Source: Nostoc sp. WHI
Lineage (GTDB): Bacteria; Cyanobacteriota; Cyanobacteriia; Cyanobacteriales; Nostocaceae
NCBI RefSeq assembly: GCF_015714725.1
Contig: NZ_WBKM01000121.1
Location: forward strand, 1-56,361
Direction: 5' to 3'
Length of the DNA stretch: 56,361 nt
The notes below the pieces were generated by a model that worked only from the letters and a program-made list of their open reading frames with translations, had not been told where the DNA came from and made no database searches. This document shows positions 33,897 through 43,097 of the stretch, one piece after another. Every line of letters begins with the position of its first letter. The stretch's first letter is position 1. A program made the translations under genes and the position numbers.

Positions 33897-34838
33897 TTGT
33901 TAACTTCTCACTCCTCACCGCAGGCGGAGCGTCTCCGGCATGGTGGTAATGCTGAATTTACTAAAGCTGCTTTCAGGTGGAAAGATGGCAAAGTATTTTT
34001 AGCCAAATGCGCTCAACCTTTAGATATACGATGGAGCCGACAACTTCCTGAAAGTGCAGAGCCATCAACAGTTCAGGTATTCCTCTCGCCCTCTGGACGG
34101 TGGACTGTTTCAATGCTGGTGGATGTTGCAATCGAGGCATTGCCTAAGTCGGGTAATCAAATTGGTTTGGATTTGGGCATTACCAGCTTGATTGCTTTGA
34201 GCAATGGTGAAAAAATTGCTAATCCTCAAGCGTTTAAGACTAAACGCCGTAAATTGCGGAAAGCTACTATTGCTCTTAGCCGCAAGAAAAAAGGATCTAA
34301 CAATCGCCACAAGGCAAGACTGAAAGTAGCTATTGTTCATGCAGAAATTAGTGATGCTCGTAATGATTTTCTTCACAAATTGACAACCCGACTGGTTCGA
34401 GAAAACCAATTGATTGCAGTCGAAGATTTGTCTGTGAAGAATATGGTCAAAAACAAAAAACTCGCTCTTTCAATTAGTGATAGCGCAGCGTTAGCGAGTC
34501 TTCGAGCGTCTGCTAGCTGGGGTGAACTGCTTAGACAGCTTAAATACAAGTGCGATTGGTATGGTCGTAACTTTGTGTCTGTTGACCGATGGTTTCCCAG
34601 TTCAAAACGCTGTGGAAGTTGTGGTCACATTGTTGAAAAACTGCCTCTGAATATCAGAGAGTGGAATTGCCCCAACTGTGGGACACACCACGACAGAGAC
34701 ATCAACGCTAGTAAGAATATTTTGGCTGCGGGACTCGCAGTTTCAGTCTGTGGAGCGAACATAAGACCTGATAGGCATGAGTCTAAAGGGCAGTTGCGAA
34801 AAACCAGCAATGGAAAGAAACAGAAACCTAAGTCGTGA
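33897..34838 (+). pseudogene. tnpB: 5'-truncated tnpB of an IS200/IS605-type element
   Basis: Homology starts only at about 33951 (FTKAAFRWKDGKVFLAKC); the first codons are made from repeat DNA, so the N-terminal third of a normal TnpB of about 400 residues is gone. The RuvC-like nuclease half is complete: GLDLGITSL (first Asp), VEDLSVKNM (Glu), CGSCG and CPNCG (zinc finger) and DRDINASKNI (last Asp). A 10-residue in-frame insertion (SAALASLRAS) interrupts the ISDASWGEL motif. There is no tnpA. Its right-end hairpin at 34848-34870 touches the end of the next gene. Confidence 0.85.
34482..34511. repeat. 30-bp repeat inserted in frame in tnpB
   Basis: AGCGCAGCGTTAGCGAGTCT then TCGAGCGTCT separates the codons for SD and ASWGE that are adjacent in related TnpBs. 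AGCGCAGCG and GCGAGTCT pieces also occur in the dispersed repeats at 46133 and 46209. Edges approximate. Confidence 0.6.
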
Positions 34839-34845
34839 GTCTTAG

Positions 34846-34880
34846 GAATCCCCGACCGTTTACGGCGGGGAGGATGTCAA
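34846..34880 (+). mobile_element. right end of the IS605-type element
   Basis: GAATCCCCG, one bulged A, CCG-TTTA-CGG, CGGGGAGGATGTCAA form a hairpin with the same architecture as the one at 52678-52710. The last bases overlap the stop codon of the response regulator on the other strand. Confidence 0.7.
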
Positions 34881-35560
34881 TCCACTAGACCATGCTTAAT
34901 CGCAAAACGCACTAATTCCGCTCGGTTGTTGGTTGAGGTTTTTCTCAATAAACTGCTAACGTACTTTTCCACTGTTCGAGGACTCAGGTGTAGCTGATGA
35001 CCCATTTCTGCATTAGAAAGACCATGAGTCAATAACTCTAGGACTTCCTGTTCTCTATCAGTGAGGGATGAATGCAAGTGGGATTTGTGAATTTGAGTGG
35101 ACAGAGAATTATGGGTGTCTACCGTTTTTGTCGAGGCGGAAATGCCCAAATTATCTTTATGAGAAAAGCGGTACTCTGATTGAATAATTTGCGATCGCTC
35201 CAAAAGATTGCGGATTGCTGCTGCTAACTCTTCCAGTTCAAAAGGCTTAGGCAAGTATAAATCGCACCCTGACTGGTAGCCCAGAATTCTTTCTTGCGTC
35301 TTAGTGCGTGCTGTTAATAAAATTACAGGTAATAGACGAAACACTGGTCGTTGACGCACTCGACGCACCAATTCATAGCCATTCATCCGTGGCATGACGA
35401 TATCCGTGACAATTAAATCAGGATGATGCTGATCCACCATAACCAAAGCCTCTTGACCGTCATTAGCCGTGATCATCGAGTAGCCAGACAGTTCAAGATA
35501 GTCGCTAACAGACAGACGAGTGCCCAAATCATCATCCACTACAAGGATCGTCAAGGGCAT
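34877..35560 (-). CDS. LuxR/NarL-family response regulator
   Basis: A 227-residue protein. Receiver domain at residues 1-120: LTILVVDDDLGTRLSVSDYLEL, phospho-acceptor Asp in DLIVTDIVMPRMNGYEL, LLTARTKTQERILGYQSGCDLYLPKPFELEEL (switch Thr and Lys). After a linker, the LuxR-type HTH is at about 165-225: SSLTDREQEVLELLTHGLSNAEMGHQLHLSPRTVEKYVSSLLRKTSTNNRAELVRF. It may be the cyanobacterial/plastid Ycf29-type regulator, but I cannot confirm this. ATG 35560 is preferred to the TTG at 35566. No sensor kinase is adjacent. The gene's end is bordered by the IS right end. Confidence 0.9.
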   Translation of the reverse strand: MPLTILVVDDDLGTRLSVSDYLELSGYSMITANDGQEALVMVDQHHPDLIVTDIVMPRMNGYELVRRVRQRPVFRLLPVILLTARTKTQERILGYQSGCDLYLPKPFELEELAAAIRNLLERSQIIQSEYRFSHKDNLGISASTKTVDTHNSLSTQIHKSHLHSSLTDREQEVLELLTHGLSNAEMGHQLHLSPRTVEKYVSSLLRKTSTNNRAELVRFAIKHGLVD

Positions 35561-36055
35561 GGACAATACACCCCTAGTATTTTTTACTTAGAAATTTGCT
35601 TCTACGTGCTCCATCAATGAACACAGGCAAGAATAGTGTTCCTATGTTTCATACTATGACAGGATGAGCAGCTAATAACTGCCTCAAGGCTTATTTATAA
35701 AGAAAATCTTAAATATTTAGGACAGGTTAACGAAGTGTAACTCACCTTTGACTCCCTCTGCTTGGGAGGCATAGAGAGCTTTGTAATTTGTAACAACTCA
35801 TCAATAAGAACAAGCACTATTGAGCGTCGGAAGCCTCCGCTCAGAATTCTCTCTTTGTGATAATTCCCTAGCCTATCACTAATGATTATTAGTGTCAGGT
35901 AACTTAAAGTTGCCAGAAAAGTTTTAATTACGAACTTAGAAAAGCTAAATTAGTGATATATGGTTCAGCATTGATAGCGGTTCTAAGATACACCCTATAA
36001 TTTACAAGCTAATCCAAATAGTTTTTTAGGTACATTTAAAGCACACAAATTATCA
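35561..36055. other. divergent promoter region of the response regulator and smpB
   Basis: No coding frame is supported. There is a hairpin GAGCG-TCGGAAGCCTC-CGCTC near 35823-35843 and an inverted pair ATAATTCCCTAGCCTATCACT/AGTGAT near 35860-35885. Both promoters must lie here; no clear consensus boxes were recognised. Confidence 0.35.
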
Positions 36056-36523
36056 ATGAGCGACAAGAACGAAGGTTACAAAGTTATTAGCGACAACCGT
36101 CAAGCCCGTTATTTGTATGAAATTCTGGAAACTTATGAAGCTGGAATTGAATTAACAGGAACCGAGGTGAAGTCAATTCGTGCAGGTAAAGTCAATCTCC
36201 AAGATGGCTATGCTTTGCTTCGTAATGGTGAAGCATGGTTGATCAATGTGCATATCTCGCCTTATACCGCTAGTGGACAATATTTTAATCATGAACCACG
36301 CCGTACACGCAAGCTGCTGTTGCATCGCCAAGAACTCCGCAAGCTAATTGGCAAAGTCGAACAGCAGGGTTTAACTTTAATCCCCTTGAAAATGTATCTC
36401 AAACGAGGCTGGGTAAAAGTGAGTATAGCCCTTGGCAAAGGTAAAAAGCTCTACGATAAGCGAGAAGACCTGAAACGACGCCAAGACCAACGTGACATTC
36501 AACGGGCGATGAAAAACTATTGA
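36056..36523 (+). CDS. smpB: tmRNA-binding protein SmpB
   Basis: A 155-residue protein: GYKVISDNRQARYLYEILETYEAGIELTGTEVKSIRAGKVNLQDGYA, NVHISPYTASGQYFNHEPRRTRKLLLHRQEL and LIPLKMYLKRGWVKVSIALGKGKKLYDKREDLKRR. The oligonucleotide-binding fold and the basic C-terminal tail are complete. With tmRNA it rescues stalled ribosomes. No ssrA gene was seen in the window. The start agrees with the family. Confidence 0.96.
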   Translation: MSDKNEGYKVISDNRQARYLYEILETYEAGIELTGTEVKSIRAGKVNLQDGYALLRNGEAWLINVHISPYTASGQYFNHEPRRTRKLLLHRQELRKLIGKVEQQGLTLIPLKMYLKRGWVKVSIALGKGKKLYDKREDLKRRQDQRDIQRAMKNY

Positions 36524-36706
36524 GGTGAGGGTTAGTGTCACCAAACTACCACACTAGGGTGAGAAATGGATTGCTGTAAAAAGCATATTTTATATCCACA
36601 GCGTGAGTTGTGAAAATGCCTAGTTTATGGCCATAGATTGATTTTGCTAACGTCGGGACTCGATATAGTGGTGAGTAACTTCGGAATGTTATAAGGAACT
36701 TTCACA

Positions 36707-36994
36707 ATGAAACGTAATTTCACCGCAGCTGTTGGCGCTGGCATTCTCACCTTGAGTATGGGAATTTTGCCTTTAACTCTATCCGCACAAGCTCAGACGA
36801 CTACTACTACTGACCCTGGAGTAAATACTACTCCAACGACAACCATTAACGACGATCGCAACGACTTTGATTGGGGTTGGCTGGGATTAGTTGGTTTATT
36901 GGGTTTAGCTGGTTTAGCTGGGAGAAAGCGTGACGACGAACCAGCTCGTTACCGCGACCCCAATGCTACTGGGGCTACTACATACAAAGATTAA
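36707..36994 (+). CDS. WGxxGxxG-family exported protein
   Basis: A 95-residue protein with an N-terminal signal peptide (AAVGAGILTLSMGILPLTLSAQAQ), a short Thr/Asp-rich mature part (TTTTTDPGVNTTPTTTINDDRND) and then FDWGWLGLVGLLGLAGLAGRKR. The W-G-x-x-G-x-x-G stretch followed by a hydrophobic run and basic cluster is known as a small C-terminal domain that looks like a protein-sorting or anchor signal. Here it is followed by 20 more polar residues. Start ATG 36707 has AAGGAAC upstream. Function and any processing enzyme are unknown. A link with the cyanoexosortase at 42.2 kb is not shown. Confidence 0.8.
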   Translation: MKRNFTAAVGAGILTLSMGILPLTLSAQAQTTTTTDPGVNTTPTTTINDDRNDFDWGWLGLVGLLGLAGLAGRKRDDEPARYRDPNATGATTYKD

Positions 36995-37070
36995 ACAATT
37001 CAAAATTTACTCATTCAAAAATTATTGGTTGTCAGTTGTCACTAGTGAAACAACTGACGACTTCTTGGTA

Positions 37071-38489
37071 TTAGTTTACTGCTCGTTCTGAGTTAATCGA
37101 ATTTGTCTGTTTTGGAGCTAAAGGTGTCCAGTAGCTGGCAATTAAGGCAACCATAAGCCACCAGAGAGTATTAACTTCGGGACGATACCAAACAGTATCG
37201 ACAGTGCCATGAGCTATCATACCCAGCAAAGTAGCGATCGCTCCAATTAGCCAAAATCCTTCTAGACTTCTGGATTGTCGTAATCGTCGCACTTCCAGGA
37301 ATGCCGTATTAAATGTTACAATTAGTAGCCAAATAAAGAAGGCTAAACCAACAAAACCAGTTTCTACAACCACCTCTAAAAAAATCGAATAGGCACTCAA
37401 AGCAGTGTAACGAGGACGTTGGTAGAGGGGATAAATTTGATTAAAAGAGTTGTGACCAGGGCCAATGCCGAAAATCGGGCGATCGCGAATCATCTCAAAG
37501 ACAGCATCCCACACATTTCGGCGAAAATTATTACTGCTATCTTTGCGATCAGCAAAAATACTGAACACGCGCAGCCGGACTGGCTCTACAAATATCACCG
37601 CTAGCACCAATACCCCAATCAAGCCTCCTAAAACAATCGGCAGTAACCAAGTACGCCAAAAAGGAGGCATTTCCACGCTTTTCCAATAAACTAGCAATGC
37701 CATCACTGCTAAAACTGCTACCACTAGTCCAATCCAGCCACCACGACTAAAAGTCAAAACCAGGCAAGCAGTATTGACAATCAGCATCGTTAATGCTAAA
37801 GCTTTTTTGAGCCAAGTTTGCCATGCAAAAATTGCCACTAAGCTAAAAATTACTGCTGGTAGGAGGTATCCAGCCAACAAGTTAGGATTGCCTAAATAAC
37901 TGTAGACTCTTGTAGTTTTAGATAAAGGAGATTGTGGGTCAACCCAAGTTGCGAGCGCCGTGGCTCCAAAAAACCATTGCCGTAACCCATACACGCTGAC
38001 AATTAACGATACGTGCAGGTAAAGGATGATAATCCAAGACCGGAGGCGAGGCGACCTCAGTACCCTGGCACAAAGGGCAAATAGTAGCAAATACAAAGTC
38101 AACGTTGCCAAGTCGTTGAGTGCCGCCTTTTTCACTGGTGATAATGCTGTTGCTACTGCGGCAATTCCCCAGTAGAGCAATACCAGTAGGTGAATGGGAG
38201 TGACTGACGAGATATTTGTTAGGGCTGGTTCATCAGATAAAGTCAACAGCAGCCAAAATCCTACACAAGCCACCAGCAACAAACCCACTAACGTACTTGA
38301 AGCAAAAGGTGCAAGGGCATATACTAAGCTCAGTAAAGCAGATGCGATCGCATCTCCCCACTGGATCAAGATGCTAGTTTGGCGCCAAGAACTTAACAGC
38401 CCCACCAGAGAGCGGTGTACGTAACTGGTAGCAAGATATTCTTTGAGCGGTAAATATGATAAAGTAAACCGTTGCCAGACTAAATTCAT
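37071..38489 (-). CDS. ictB: IctB-family membrane protein (O-antigen-ligase-like)
   Basis: A 472-residue protein with at least ten membrane segments. It closely resembles cyanobacterial IctB as I remember it: MNLVWQRFTLSYLPLKEY, TPIHLLVLLYWGIAAVATALSPVKKAAL, WVDPQSPLSKTTRVYSYLGNPNLLAGYLLPA, LTFSRGGWIGLV, FADRKDSSNNFRRNVWDAVFEMIRDRP and GIGPGHNSFNQIYPLYQRPRYTALSAYSIFLE. IctB was first named for inorganic carbon accumulation, but the Wzy_C/O-antigen ligase motifs suggest a sugar ligase or polymerase; the function remains disputed. M7 (38489) fits family starts better than 38507. Confidence 0.88.
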   Translation of the reverse strand: MNLVWQRFTLSYLPLKEYLATSYVHRSLVGLLSSWRQTSILIQWGDAIASALLSLVYALAPFASSTLVGLLLVACVGFWLLLTLSDEPALTNISSVTPIHLLVLLYWGIAAVATALSPVKKAALNDLATLTLYLLLFALCARVLRSPRLRSWIIILYLHVSLIVSVYGLRQWFFGATALATWVDPQSPLSKTTRVYSYLGNPNLLAGYLLPAVIFSLVAIFAWQTWLKKALALTMLIVNTACLVLTFSRGGWIGLVVAVLAVMALLVYWKSVEMPPFWRTWLLPIVLGGLIGVLVLAVIFVEPVRLRVFSIFADRKDSSNNFRRNVWDAVFEMIRDRPIFGIGPGHNSFNQIYPLYQRPRYTALSAYSIFLEVVVETGFVGLAFFIWLLIVTFNTAFLEVRRLRQSRSLEGFWLIGAIATLLGMIAHGTVDTVWYRPEVNTLWWLMVALIASYWTPLAPKQTNSINSERAVN

Positions 38490-38741
38490 AAAAAACATTG
38501 CGAGCAATTAGCCTGCCGACGCAGAACTTGGAATTGATCATAATGCGTATGACGAGAAAAAGGTAATAATCTAGATTGCTTTCTTAGTGATGGTGCTGTT
38601 ATTCATAGCTATCAGCCACTACCTTTAAGCCAAAAGTACTTCAGATTCAAGACAGCCCTTCATATACTGAGTACACAACAAAGCATGAATTTATCTTTCC
38701 CTATCACCTCTAACCTGTAACTTTTCCCCTATTGACTGTCA

Positions 38742-40289
38742 TCAGACATCGCTATTTCCTTGTGTAGGAGTCATCAGTTGCAGTGGCAAAGAAAGCACAT
38801 AACGATATCCTGGTTCTGGTGAACCTTGAATCAAAATTTGTCCCCCATGCAATTCTGCCAGTTGACAACTTAGCAATAGACCTAAGCTTTCACGAGAAAG
38901 ACTTCCAGGTGATTTTACTAAATTTATACCTGAACTAGCAGCAAAGAATTTTGAGTGGGAATCACTCAAGTTTTTTGAATCTTCCACTGCTACTGATGAA
39001 GTAGCTGATTGTTCTTGGCTTCCTGTAAGAGTATTGTAAGTTGCTACTTCACCTGTTAGCTCCAACAGCGACAAAGAATTGAGACGGAAGTAGGGATCAA
39101 CCTCAGTTATACCGTCCCCAAGCCACGGATGGGAAACCCAAATAGTAATGTTGAGCGTATCTTCCTTGTAAGAGACATGAATGCGAACAATGCTACCTGT
39201 GGCCGAAAGTTGAACCACACTGAAAACTAGATGATACAGAATTTGCCGCACCTTGTCTTTATCTAAAGTCCAAATGCGATTGCGTCCTGGTTCTATAGAC
39301 AGGCGAATATCTTGTTCGCGGCGATTAGCTACTTCTTCTAAGGTATTGATAGCTTGTTGACACAGCATTTCAATATCCACTGGAGCTAGATTCAGCACAG
39401 TTGAGTTTTCATCCATAACTCCTAGTTCGGTAATTTCGTTTACTAGGGAAAGCAAGTACCGACCACTGTGTTGGATAATTTCCAAATATTCTCTTTGCTT
39501 AGTCGTCAACGGCCCATAAATCTCACGTCCTAAAACACTAGCCATACCGAGTACAGATGTTAAGGGCGTGCGTAACTCCTGAGTTAGCTGACCCAAAAGT
39601 TCCAGTTTCAGTTGCTTGGTAGAAATAGAGTCGCTATCTTTAGTAGCAGTGGGTGGGGTGATTCTATTCTCAGCGTTACGCTCATCATTGAGTGAAAATA
39701 TCGGAGTGCTTGATTCAAGTCTCCCTTGCAGGAGTCGGTTACGCTCAAATTCACTCATGCTCCAACGAGCTATGATTTGTAAAAACTCAATGTCTCGGGT
39801 TGTAAAATTGCGTGGCGCTAAATCCATCACCGCCAATGCACCCAAGCAATGTCCCTCAGCATCAATTAATGGCGCTCCCAAGTAAGCACGAATGCCATAA
39901 TCCTGTACCAATTTGCTGCTAGCAAGTACTGGATCTGTAAGTTTATGTGTATCATTAATTACGAATATTTGAAAGCTCTCTACTACCTGGGTGCAAAAGG
40001 ATTCGCGGCGTAAAAGTTGGCGGTTTTGTGCCAAATTATTCATGAGTCCCAGCCTAGATAAGCCCACCGCCGACTTGAACCAATGGCGTTCTTGATCTAC
40101 AAATCCCAATATGGAAATTGGTGCTTCCAAAAAATGGGCAGCAGTCTGTGTGGCTTCTTCAAAAACCGGAATCGTTTCTGATTGCCGCAAACCTAAATCT
40201 GACAAAGCTTTCAGGCGTTGTTGTTCTCTTGTCTCGTGAGAAGTCCAACCATCCTTTAGGGCAAATAATTTGTTTTCAGGCTCTACCAT
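38742..40289 (-). CDS. GAF-domain histidine-kinase-like protein, H-box histidine replaced
   Basis: A 515-residue protein. GAF domain at about 30-185 (AAHFLEAPISILGFVDQERHWFKSAVGL, LGAPLIDAEGHCLGALAVMD). A HisKA-like helix follows at about 230-300: LELLGQLTQELRTPLTSVLGMASVL, where kinases have H-E-L-R-T-P; here the residue is Gln (CAG). The ATP-binding part has KVRQILYHLVFSVVQLS (N-box-like, Asn missing) and a long Ser-rich insertion before GLLLSCQLAELHGGQILIQGSPEPGYRYVLSLPL. It therefore probably cannot autophosphorylate and could be a scaffold or sensor partner. ATG 40289 has AAGG upstream; the TTG at 40334 is less likely. Confidence 0.82.
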   Translation of the reverse strand: MVEPENKLFALKDGWTSHETREQQRLKALSDLGLRQSETIPVFEEATQTAAHFLEAPISILGFVDQERHWFKSAVGLSRLGLMNNLAQNRQLLRRESFCTQVVESFQIFVINDTHKLTDPVLASSKLVQDYGIRAYLGAPLIDAEGHCLGALAVMDLAPRNFTTRDIEFLQIIARWSMSEFERNRLLQGRLESSTPIFSLNDERNAENRITPPTATKDSDSISTKQLKLELLGQLTQELRTPLTSVLGMASVLGREIYGPLTTKQREYLEIIQHSGRYLLSLVNEITELGVMDENSTVLNLAPVDIEMLCQQAINTLEEVANRREQDIRLSIEPGRNRIWTLDKDKVRQILYHLVFSVVQLSATGSIVRIHVSYKEDTLNITIWVSHPWLGDGITEVDPYFRLNSLSLLELTGEVATYNTLTGSQEQSATSSVAVEDSKNLSDSHSKFFAASSGINLVKSPGSLSRESLGLLLSCQLAELHGGQILIQGSPEPGYRYVLSLPLQLMTPTQGNSDV

Positions 40290-40937
40290 TGCCACTGCTA
40301 CCTTAATAATTTCTTGATACTGCAATTGATACAAGCCCTATTTCTAGGTTATCAATTCCTATTTTTAAGCATTCCCTAATTTTGCCTCTGACAAACAAGT
40401 TTGGGACAAAAGTTTTTTACACCTTCAATTAAGTCGGCAATGCGGTATCTACTAGTTAGTAGTGACTGGTGCTGGATATTCTTTATTTAGAACTGGTGTA
40501 GCCTTTATTGCTTGAAATTTTGCAATCAAACTGCGTTAGATTTTGATTCAGCCAGGGTAAGCTAACGCTAAGGGTAATAATACAAAACGGCACATTGCGC
40601 GGAGCTTCTTTCCCCGTAGGAGTACGAGCATAATTACAAATTTTGCGTAGCGGTACTAGATAGTTTATCTAATTTTCTATCCGATAGATTAAACCTCTTG
40701 CAATTTTATGCCGAAAATTGTGCAGACTTTTCTATTTTTTGCCATGATAGGAAAACATTGTAGTTAGGGATAACAGCACCAAATTACGTGAAAAATCCCC
40801 AAATTAATCATTGTTTATGACAAAATTAGTATTTTTTTCATAAATATAATCAACCTAAACTTTACTGTTAAAGCAAAAATAGATTAAATTTTGTAAAGCA
40901 GAATTTTTTGATATTTAAGTTTTGAGGACAATTGGTA
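40290..40937. other. long AT-rich region before the exosortase locus
   Basis: No supported coding frame. Short AT-rich runs and a small hairpin (CTATCCGATAG near 40676-40686) are visible. It likely holds promoters for the aminotransferase-exosortase genes and for the kinase-like gene. GAGG lies about 12 bases before ATG 40938. Confidence 0.35.
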
Positions 40938-42131
40938 ATGAATAAAATGACTATTAAAGTTCCTTTTGTAGACCTGAAGTTACAACACGAACCAATTCAA
41001 ATGGAGCTGCAACATGCAATCCAATCTGTATTGGAACAGGGAGATTTTATTTTAGGGCAAGCACTCTCAGATTTTGAAGCAGCATTTGCGGCAGTGTGTG
41101 GGACAGAATATGGAGTTGGTGTTGCATCAGGAACAGATGCGATCGCTCTCGGATTACAAGCGTGTAATATTGGGGCTGGCGATGAAGTTATTTTACCAAC
41201 AAACACTTTTGTAGCAACGTTGATTGGGGTGCTACGTTCTGGCGCTAAACCTGTTTTGGTAGATTGCGATCGCCAAACAGCTTTAATTGACTTAGAGGCA
41301 GCAGCAAAGGCAATTACGCCTCATACCAAAGCAATTATTCCTGTACATCTTTATGGTCAGATGGTATCACCACGCGATCTATTGAAATTTGCCGATACCT
41401 ACAAAATCCTAATTTTTGAAGATGCAGCACAAGCACACCTCGCTCAAAGAGATGGATATTACGCTGGTTCAGTAGGAATAGCAGCAGCTTTTAGTTTTTA
41501 TCCCAGCAAAAATTTGGGAGCCTTTGGAGATGGGGGAATGCTGCTGACACGAGATTTAGATGTAGCTCAGAAAATGATGCGCTTGCGAAATTATGGTGCA
41601 TCGCAAAAGTATTTTCATACTGAATCAGGTACGAATAGCCGTTTGGATACTTTGCAAGCGGCTGTCTTGCACCAAAAGCTACCATATTTAACCAAGTGGA
41701 ATCGCGATCGCCTGAGTATTGCTCAAGAGTATGATAACGAACTAGCACCCTTAGCATCTGCTGGGATATTTCCTCTAGAAAACCAAAGTGGTACAGGACA
41801 CGTTTATCATCTTTATGTCATCAGAGTTGATGATTCTTGCCCTATAGAACGTCAACAGATCCAGGAACACCTAACAGCAGTGGGAATTCAAACTGGCATT
41901 CATTACCCAATTCCTTGTCATCTCCAGCCAGCATTCACTAACTTAGGCTATCAGCCTGGAGATTTCCCTCAAGCAGAGAAGTTGTCAAAGCAAATATTAT
42001 CATTACCGATGTATCCTGGTTTGAACAGTAGCCAAATCAAAGAAGTTGTAGCAGCGATCGCTCATGCAGTCTCAACAATTTCTCAGGCAAATGAACCCTT
42101 ACCTACTGACCTTGGCAGCGTGGTAGTCTGA
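40938..42131 (+). CDS. DegT/DnrJ/EryC1/StrS aminotransferase
   Basis: A 397-residue PLP enzyme for nucleotide-sugar amination: VPFVDLKLQHEPIQMELQHAIQSVLEQGDFILGQALSDFEAAFAAVCGTEYGVGVASGTDAIALGL, DEVILPTNTFVATLIGVLRSGAKPVLVD, IPVHLYGQM, IFEDAAQAHLAQRDG and FSFYPSKNLGAFGDGGMLLT, where the lysine of PSKNLGA binds PLP. It makes an amino sugar used for surface polysaccharide or glycoprotein. The gene starts a plus-strand set with cyanoexosortase B 72 bases downstream. ATG 40938 preferred over the TTG-led 40932. Confidence 0.93.
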   Translation: MNKMTIKVPFVDLKLQHEPIQMELQHAIQSVLEQGDFILGQALSDFEAAFAAVCGTEYGVGVASGTDAIALGLQACNIGAGDEVILPTNTFVATLIGVLRSGAKPVLVDCDRQTALIDLEAAAKAITPHTKAIIPVHLYGQMVSPRDLLKFADTYKILIFEDAAQAHLAQRDGYYAGSVGIAAAFSFYPSKNLGAFGDGGMLLTRDLDVAQKMMRLRNYGASQKYFHTESGTNSRLDTLQAAVLHQKLPYLTKWNRDRLSIAQEYDNELAPLASAGIFPLENQSGTGHVYHLYVIRVDDSCPIERQQIQEHLTAVGIQTGIHYPIPCHLQPAFTNLGYQPGDFPQAEKLSKQILSLPMYPGLNSSQIKEVVAAIAHAVSTISQANEPLPTDLGSVVV

Positions 42132-42203
42132 AGTTAATTCAATGACAGAAACATCTCACCCTCTAGGACTTAATTACTGACAGTTTTTAAATTACTTAAA
42201 ATC

Positions 42204-43097
42204 ATGGCACTCCAGCAACAAGTTAAAAACAGAAACGCCTCAGGCTTATTAAATCTAGCCATTTTGGGCGTTTTGCTACTGCTTTATAGTCCTATATTGT
42301 TACACTGGTTAAATGGTTGGCTGCATAAAAATATCAGTACAGAACACGAATATTTCAGCCACGGGATTATTGGTATACCATTTGCTGCTTATATAGGCTG
42401 GATGAACCGGAAAAAATGGAACCGCTTGCCAGATACGATCCATCCTTTAGGCGCTGTTTTCTTGTCATTAGGGGCAGTATTCTATCTTAGTGGTGTTACA
42501 GAGTGGGTTAACCTTTCCTTACCCGTTATTCTGGCAGGATTGTGCCTGTGGTATAAGGGAATGTCGGGTTTGCGATCGCAAGGATTTCCCCTGCTACTAG
42601 TATTTCTGGCAACCCCAACCGCAGTACCCTACCTTATTGCTCCCTATACCTTGCCCCTTCAAAGCTTCATCGCTGGTACGGCAGGCTTTATACTCAATCA
42701 ATTTGGTATGGAAGTAATTGTAGATGAGATAAATCTCTACGTGGGAGGACGGATTGTGGAAGTCGCCCCCTATTGTGCAGGGCTGAAAATGCTGTTTACT
42801 ACTCTCTACGTCGGCTTGATGCTGCTTTATTGGACAGGCTCTTTGTCTTCACGCCGCACAACTATGTCCTTTTTATCTATTGCTGTGATAATTAGTATTA
42901 TTGCAAATATCATTCGTAATACTTTACTGACTTTCTTTCACGGCACAGGTCAAGAAGCAGCTTTTATATGGCTGCATGAGGGTTGGGGCGGTGATCTTTA
43001 CTCTGCTTGTATGCTGGTGTCATTAGTGCCCTTACTGAATTGGATTAATAGCTATTTCTCAGCATCTCTAGAAACTCAGCAAGAAGGAGAAAGTTAG
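42204..43097 (+). CDS. cyanoexosortase B
   Basis: A 297-residue membrane protein with about eight helices. The exosortase active site is intact: Cys in VEVAPYCAGLKMLFTTLYVGL, Arg in ISIIANIIRNTLLTFFHG and His in IWLHEGWGGDLYS. The N-terminal EHEYFSHGIIGIPFAAYIGW motif is also typical. Exosortases are thought to cut and transfer proteins bearing a PEP-CTERM tail at the cell envelope, usually next to exopolysaccharide genes. The B type is recognised by the partner protein encoded next (43541). No PEP-CTERM substrate gene is intact in the window, only a relic at 49189-49515. Confidence 0.9.
   Translation: MALQQQVKNRNASGLLNLAILGVLLLLYSPILLHWLNGWLHKNISTEHEYFSHGIIGIPFAAYIGWMNRKKWNRLPDTIHPLGAVFLSLGAVFYLSGVTEWVNLSLPVILAGLCLWYKGMSGLRSQGFPLLLVFLATPTAVPYLIAPYTLPLQSFIAGTAGFILNQFGMEVIVDEINLYVGGRIVEVAPYCAGLKMLFTTLYVGLMLLYWTGSLSSRRTTMSFLSIAVIISIIANIIRNTLLTFFHGTGQEAAFIWLHEGWGGDLYSACMLVSLVPLLNWINSYFSASLETQQEGES

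Noticed and set aside
33897..33950. First 18 codons of the truncated tnpB as real protein
   Set aside because: They are coded by CACTCCTCACCGC/GCGGAGCGTCTCCGG repeat DNA and have no similarity to TnpB N-termini.
36707..36994. WGxxGxxG protein as substrate of cyanoexosortase B
   Set aside because: It lacks the PEP motif, is 5 kb away on the far side of two minus-strand genes, and the motif is not known to me to be cut by exosortases.
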